Shown here: in pieces, positions 15,865-17,797 of the stretch | Position numbering within the stretch: position 1 is the stretch's first letter | Layout of the letters: every line of letters begins with the position of its first letter | NCBI GenBank assembly: GCA_002726395.1 | Contig: PBTA01000010.1 | Span: forward strand, 1-17,797 | From: Methanobacteriota archaeon | GTDB lineage: Archaea > Thermoplasmatota > Poseidoniia > Poseidoniales > Poseidoniaceae | Direction: 5' to 3' | DNA length: 17,797 nucleotides | Program-made: the position numbers and the translations under genes | The notes under the pieces: generated by a model | Seen by the model: only the letters and a program-made list of their open reading frames with translations | Database searches by the model: none | What the model was told of the DNA's origin: nothing

Positions 15865-16680
15865 ATGGATGATTGCATAGTCATTAAATTCGGGGGTGGT
15901 CTGATTACCGATAAATCAACCATGTGTACTCCAAATAATGAGGTCATTGACTCACTAGTAAATGTTGTAGCAGATTGTCTAGAACATAATTTACGGGTAA
16001 TTGTTGTGCATGGAGCAGGTTCTTTTGGCCATTTGAGAGCTAAGTATTGGAAACTTAATCAGGGTTATTTGCCGGATTATGATTTTGCCCCCCAAGATGA
16101 CTGCCAAACACAAGAAGAGGCTGTTAGCCTAGTACGTAAAGAAATGCTTACATTAAATCAAATAGTTCTAGACGCCTTTTCTAAGAGCGGTATTGATACG
16201 TATAAATTACCCCCTCATGAATGGGCAAGAAATACTGGGAGTGATTTCGAGGGAGACATCATTCATTTATTTCAACAAAACAATTTAGTTGGAATCACCT
16301 TTGGGGATGTGGTAGATTGTGATGAAGGGGTTTTCGGTATTCTTTCTGGTGATGATTTGGTAGTCAGAATCTGTCAAGATATCCCAAATGTAAAGCGATT
16401 AATATTCGCAGTGAAAGGTGTTGATGGGATTTTAAAGCGGCCTCCTGAATTGGCTGATGAAAGTGATTTAATCAAGCGTTGGTCACCCAGTATCGAATAT
16501 AGTGGGGTCCACAATAGCGAGATTGATGTTACTGGTGGTATTGGTCTAAAAGCAATCAGGGGTTCAGAAGTAGCCGCGGGCGGGGTTGATGTTTTCATTA
16601 TCAATGGAGAAGAACCACAGCGTTTGCTAGACGCTTGTAAGGGTATTTCAACTCGCGGCACTCAAATTTTTGCTGACTAA
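15865..16680 (+). CDS. ipk: Isopentenyl phosphate kinase
   Basis: Amino-acid-kinase-fold enzyme that phosphorylates isopentenyl phosphate to IPP with ATP, the last kinase step of the alternative archaeal mevalonate routes. The N-terminal VIKFGGGLIT (6-15) carries Lys8. VIVVHGAGSFGHLRAKYW (45-62) holds the diagnostic His56 that separates these kinases from other members of the fold. ITFGDVV and GILSGDDLVVRI, AVKGVDGILKRPP and DVTGGIGLKA form the nucleotide- and phosphate-binding parts, and GTQIF ends the protein as in the family. At 271 residues it is full length. The second glycine of the common HGGGSFGH motif is Ala51 here. The isomerase/prenyl-synthase gene begins 44 bases downstream on the same strand, so an operon for late isoprenoid synthesis is likely. 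Confidence 0.92.
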   Translation: MDDCIVIKFGGGLITDKSTMCTPNNEVIDSLVNVVADCLEHNLRVIVVHGAGSFGHLRAKYWKLNQGYLPDYDFAPQDDCQTQEEAVSLVRKEMLTLNQIVLDAFSKSGIDTYKLPPHEWARNTGSDFEGDIIHLFQQNNLVGITFGDVVDCDEGVFGILSGDDLVVRICQDIPNVKRLIFAVKGVDGILKRPPELADESDLIKRWSPSIEYSGVHNSEIDVTGGIGLKAIRGSEVAAGGVDVFIINGEEPQRLLDACKGISTRGTQIFAD

Positions 16681-16724
16681 TCTAACATGATAGGGGAACT
16701 GTTCATTTATCGAGTTCTAGTGCA

Positions 16725-17797
16725 ATGTATGGTGATGACTTGACAGGATACCAAATAGATGATGTTCCGTCGGTTGAAATCGATACTGAATTACAACAGG
16801 TTTTGCAGCAAAATTCAGCAGATGAAGAACAAATCACTTTGATGTCTGAAGCAGTTATTGCAGTTGATGAATTGGATAATGAAACAGGTATGGCTTCAAA
16901 GGTAGCAGCACATTATGCTGCAGGACAATTACATCGTGCATTCAGTGTCCTTCTATTCAATCAAGAAAATAAGTTGTTGCTGCAAAAAAGAGCAAGTCAC
17001 AAAGTCACATTTCCAAGCGTTTGGGCAAATTCTTGTTGCTCTCATCCGCTTTACTCTGAAAGTGAAAGAGACTTGACTGATGCAATGGGGGTAAAGCGCG
17101 CAGCAATAAGAAAATTACACCAAGAATTAGGTATTGATCCAAATTCTATCACAACAGATGATTTTCACTTTATCACCAAAATGATGTATTCTGCGAGGAT
17201 GAATCATGAATGGATTGAAAGAGAAATTGACCATATTCTAATAATAAAGGCGGATGTTGAATTAAACATCAATGACAATGAAGTTTCAGATGTAAAATGG
17301 GTTTCTGAAGAGGAACTTGAATCTATGCTGGTAAACGAGGATTTGTCAGACGGAGAAATTGCTCCATGGTTTAGATGTATAGCATCAAGAATAATGACCG
17401 ATGAGTGGTGGTCAAGTCAAGGTGACTTGGCTAAAATTGCCAAATTAAAAGATGATTTGATTCATGATATGGGTGATGTTTCACACATGCTAACTTATGC
17501 TACTGGTGCAGGTTTATCGACATCAATTATGGAAGTAAAACCACTAGTAGAAAAGAGAATATCCGATAGTCTGTGTGCTTCAAAGCACTCTAGGCTTTCT
17601 GATGCAATGATGCATTTGATTGAAGGTGGCGGGAAGCGCCTGAGGGCAACCCTGCCTTGGTTAGTCGGAAAGGCGGTTGGAGATTCCCATTCTGGTTTAC
17701 TTGATATTGGTGCAGCAATCGAAATTGTGCATAATTTCACATTGGTTCATGACGATATTATGGATGATGATGACACTCGTCGTGGACTAAATGCGGT
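16725..17797 (+). CDS. Fusion: type I isopentenyl-diphosphate isomerase + (geranylgeranyl) prenyl diphosphate synthase, cut by window end
   Basis: A single open frame from ATG 16725 to the right edge (358 codons seen, no stop). Residues ~40-232 are a complete type I Nudix isomerase (IPP to DMAPP). AAHYAAGQLHRAFSVLLF gives metal-ligand His63 and His70; NSCCSHPL gives catalytic Cys105 and ligand His107; WIEREIDHIL gives Glu165 and catalytic Glu167. APWFRCIASRIMTDEWW ends the domain as in eukaryotic isomerases. After a linker (~232-262) a polyprenyl synthetase begins: EGGGKRLRATLPWLVGKAVG (IPP-binding KRLR, 304-307), then AIEIVHNFTLVHDDIMDDDD with the first aspartate-rich motif DDIMD at 343-347 and RRG. 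Phe338, five residues before it, is the position that limits product length to C20 in archaeal GGPP synthases. The second Asp-rich motif lies beyond the window. Confidence 0.9.
   Translation, partial: MYGDDLTGYQIDDVPSVEIDTELQQVLQQNSADEEQITLMSEAVIAVDELDNETGMASKVAAHYAAGQLHRAFSVLLFNQENKLLLQKRASHKVTFPSVWANSCCSHPLYSESERDLTDAMGVKRAAIRKLHQELGIDPNSITTDDFHFITKMMYSARMNHEWIEREIDHILIIKADVELNINDNEVSDVKWVSEEELESMLVNEDLSDGEIAPWFRCIASRIMTDEWWSSQGDLAKIAKLKDDLIHDMGDVSHMLTYATGAGLSTSIMEVKPLVEKRISDSLCASKHSRLSDAMMHLIEGGGKRLRATLPWLVGKAVGDSHSGLLDIGAAIEIVHNFTLVHDDIMDDDDTRRGLNA

Noticed and set aside
1..17797. CRISPR arrays, insertion sequences, integrases, toxin or defence genes
   Set aside because: No regularly spaced direct repeats, transposase motifs or defence-type domains were seen on either strand; gene content is housekeeping, transport and uncharacterised zinc-ribbon proteins.

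Overview
The window looks like chromosomal DNA from an AT-rich planktonic euryarchaeon. Marine Group II (Poseidoniales) or a close Thermoplasmatota relative is my best guess. The domain call is firm: there is a hypusine-type aIF5A, the archaeal tRNA methyltransferase TrmY, a zinc-finger KptA, an archaeal-type CoaBC, isopentenyl phosphate kinase (the archaeal alternative mevalonate route) and TATA-type promoters close to start codons. The lineage call is inference from gene content and style. Coding is dense. I see no tRNA or rRNA gene, CRISPR array, insertion sequence or phage gene.

Layout. 1-133 has no recognisable gene. From 134 to 7813 everything is on the plus strand: aIF5A, an enlarged UMF1/Atg22-type MFS transporter, a membrane-anchored hexapeptide-repeat acyltransferase, an OPT-family transporter, an EamA/DMT transporter and SurE. 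TrmY and CoaBC follow on the minus strand (7800-9625), then a plus-strand four-helix membrane protein with a zinc ribbon (9724-10359). A minus-strand block (14565 down to 10366) holds a thiolase, an overlapping DUF35-type OB-fold protein, a protein with a cysteine pair cluster at each end, and an MreB/actin-like ATPase. KptA is on the plus strand (14685-15392), facing a small minus-strand zinc-ribbon protein (15736-15398). The window ends with isopentenyl phosphate kinase and a gene cut by the right edge.

The main find is that last gene. From 16725 to the window end the frame is continuously open and encodes a complete type I (Nudix) isopentenyl diphosphate isomerase, joined in frame to the N-terminal part of a geranylgeranyl-diphosphate-type prenyl synthase. 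With the kinase directly upstream, two neighbouring genes cover isopentenyl phosphate -> IPP -> DMAPP -> prenyl diphosphate, the route to archaeal lipids. The thiolase/DUF35 pair about 1.3 kb upstream of the kinase could supply the acetoacetyl-CoA end of the same pathway, but its substrate cannot be read from sequence.

Other points of note: a CoaBC whose decarboxylase half has Asp where the family has its catalytic His; a DUF35 protein with no zinc-ribbon cysteines and a long extra N-terminal region; a MFS transporter with about 200 inserted residues; a perfect GNRA hairpin abutting the Shine-Dalgarno-like site of the OPT transporter; and several uncharacterised zinc-ribbon proteins around an actin homologue.
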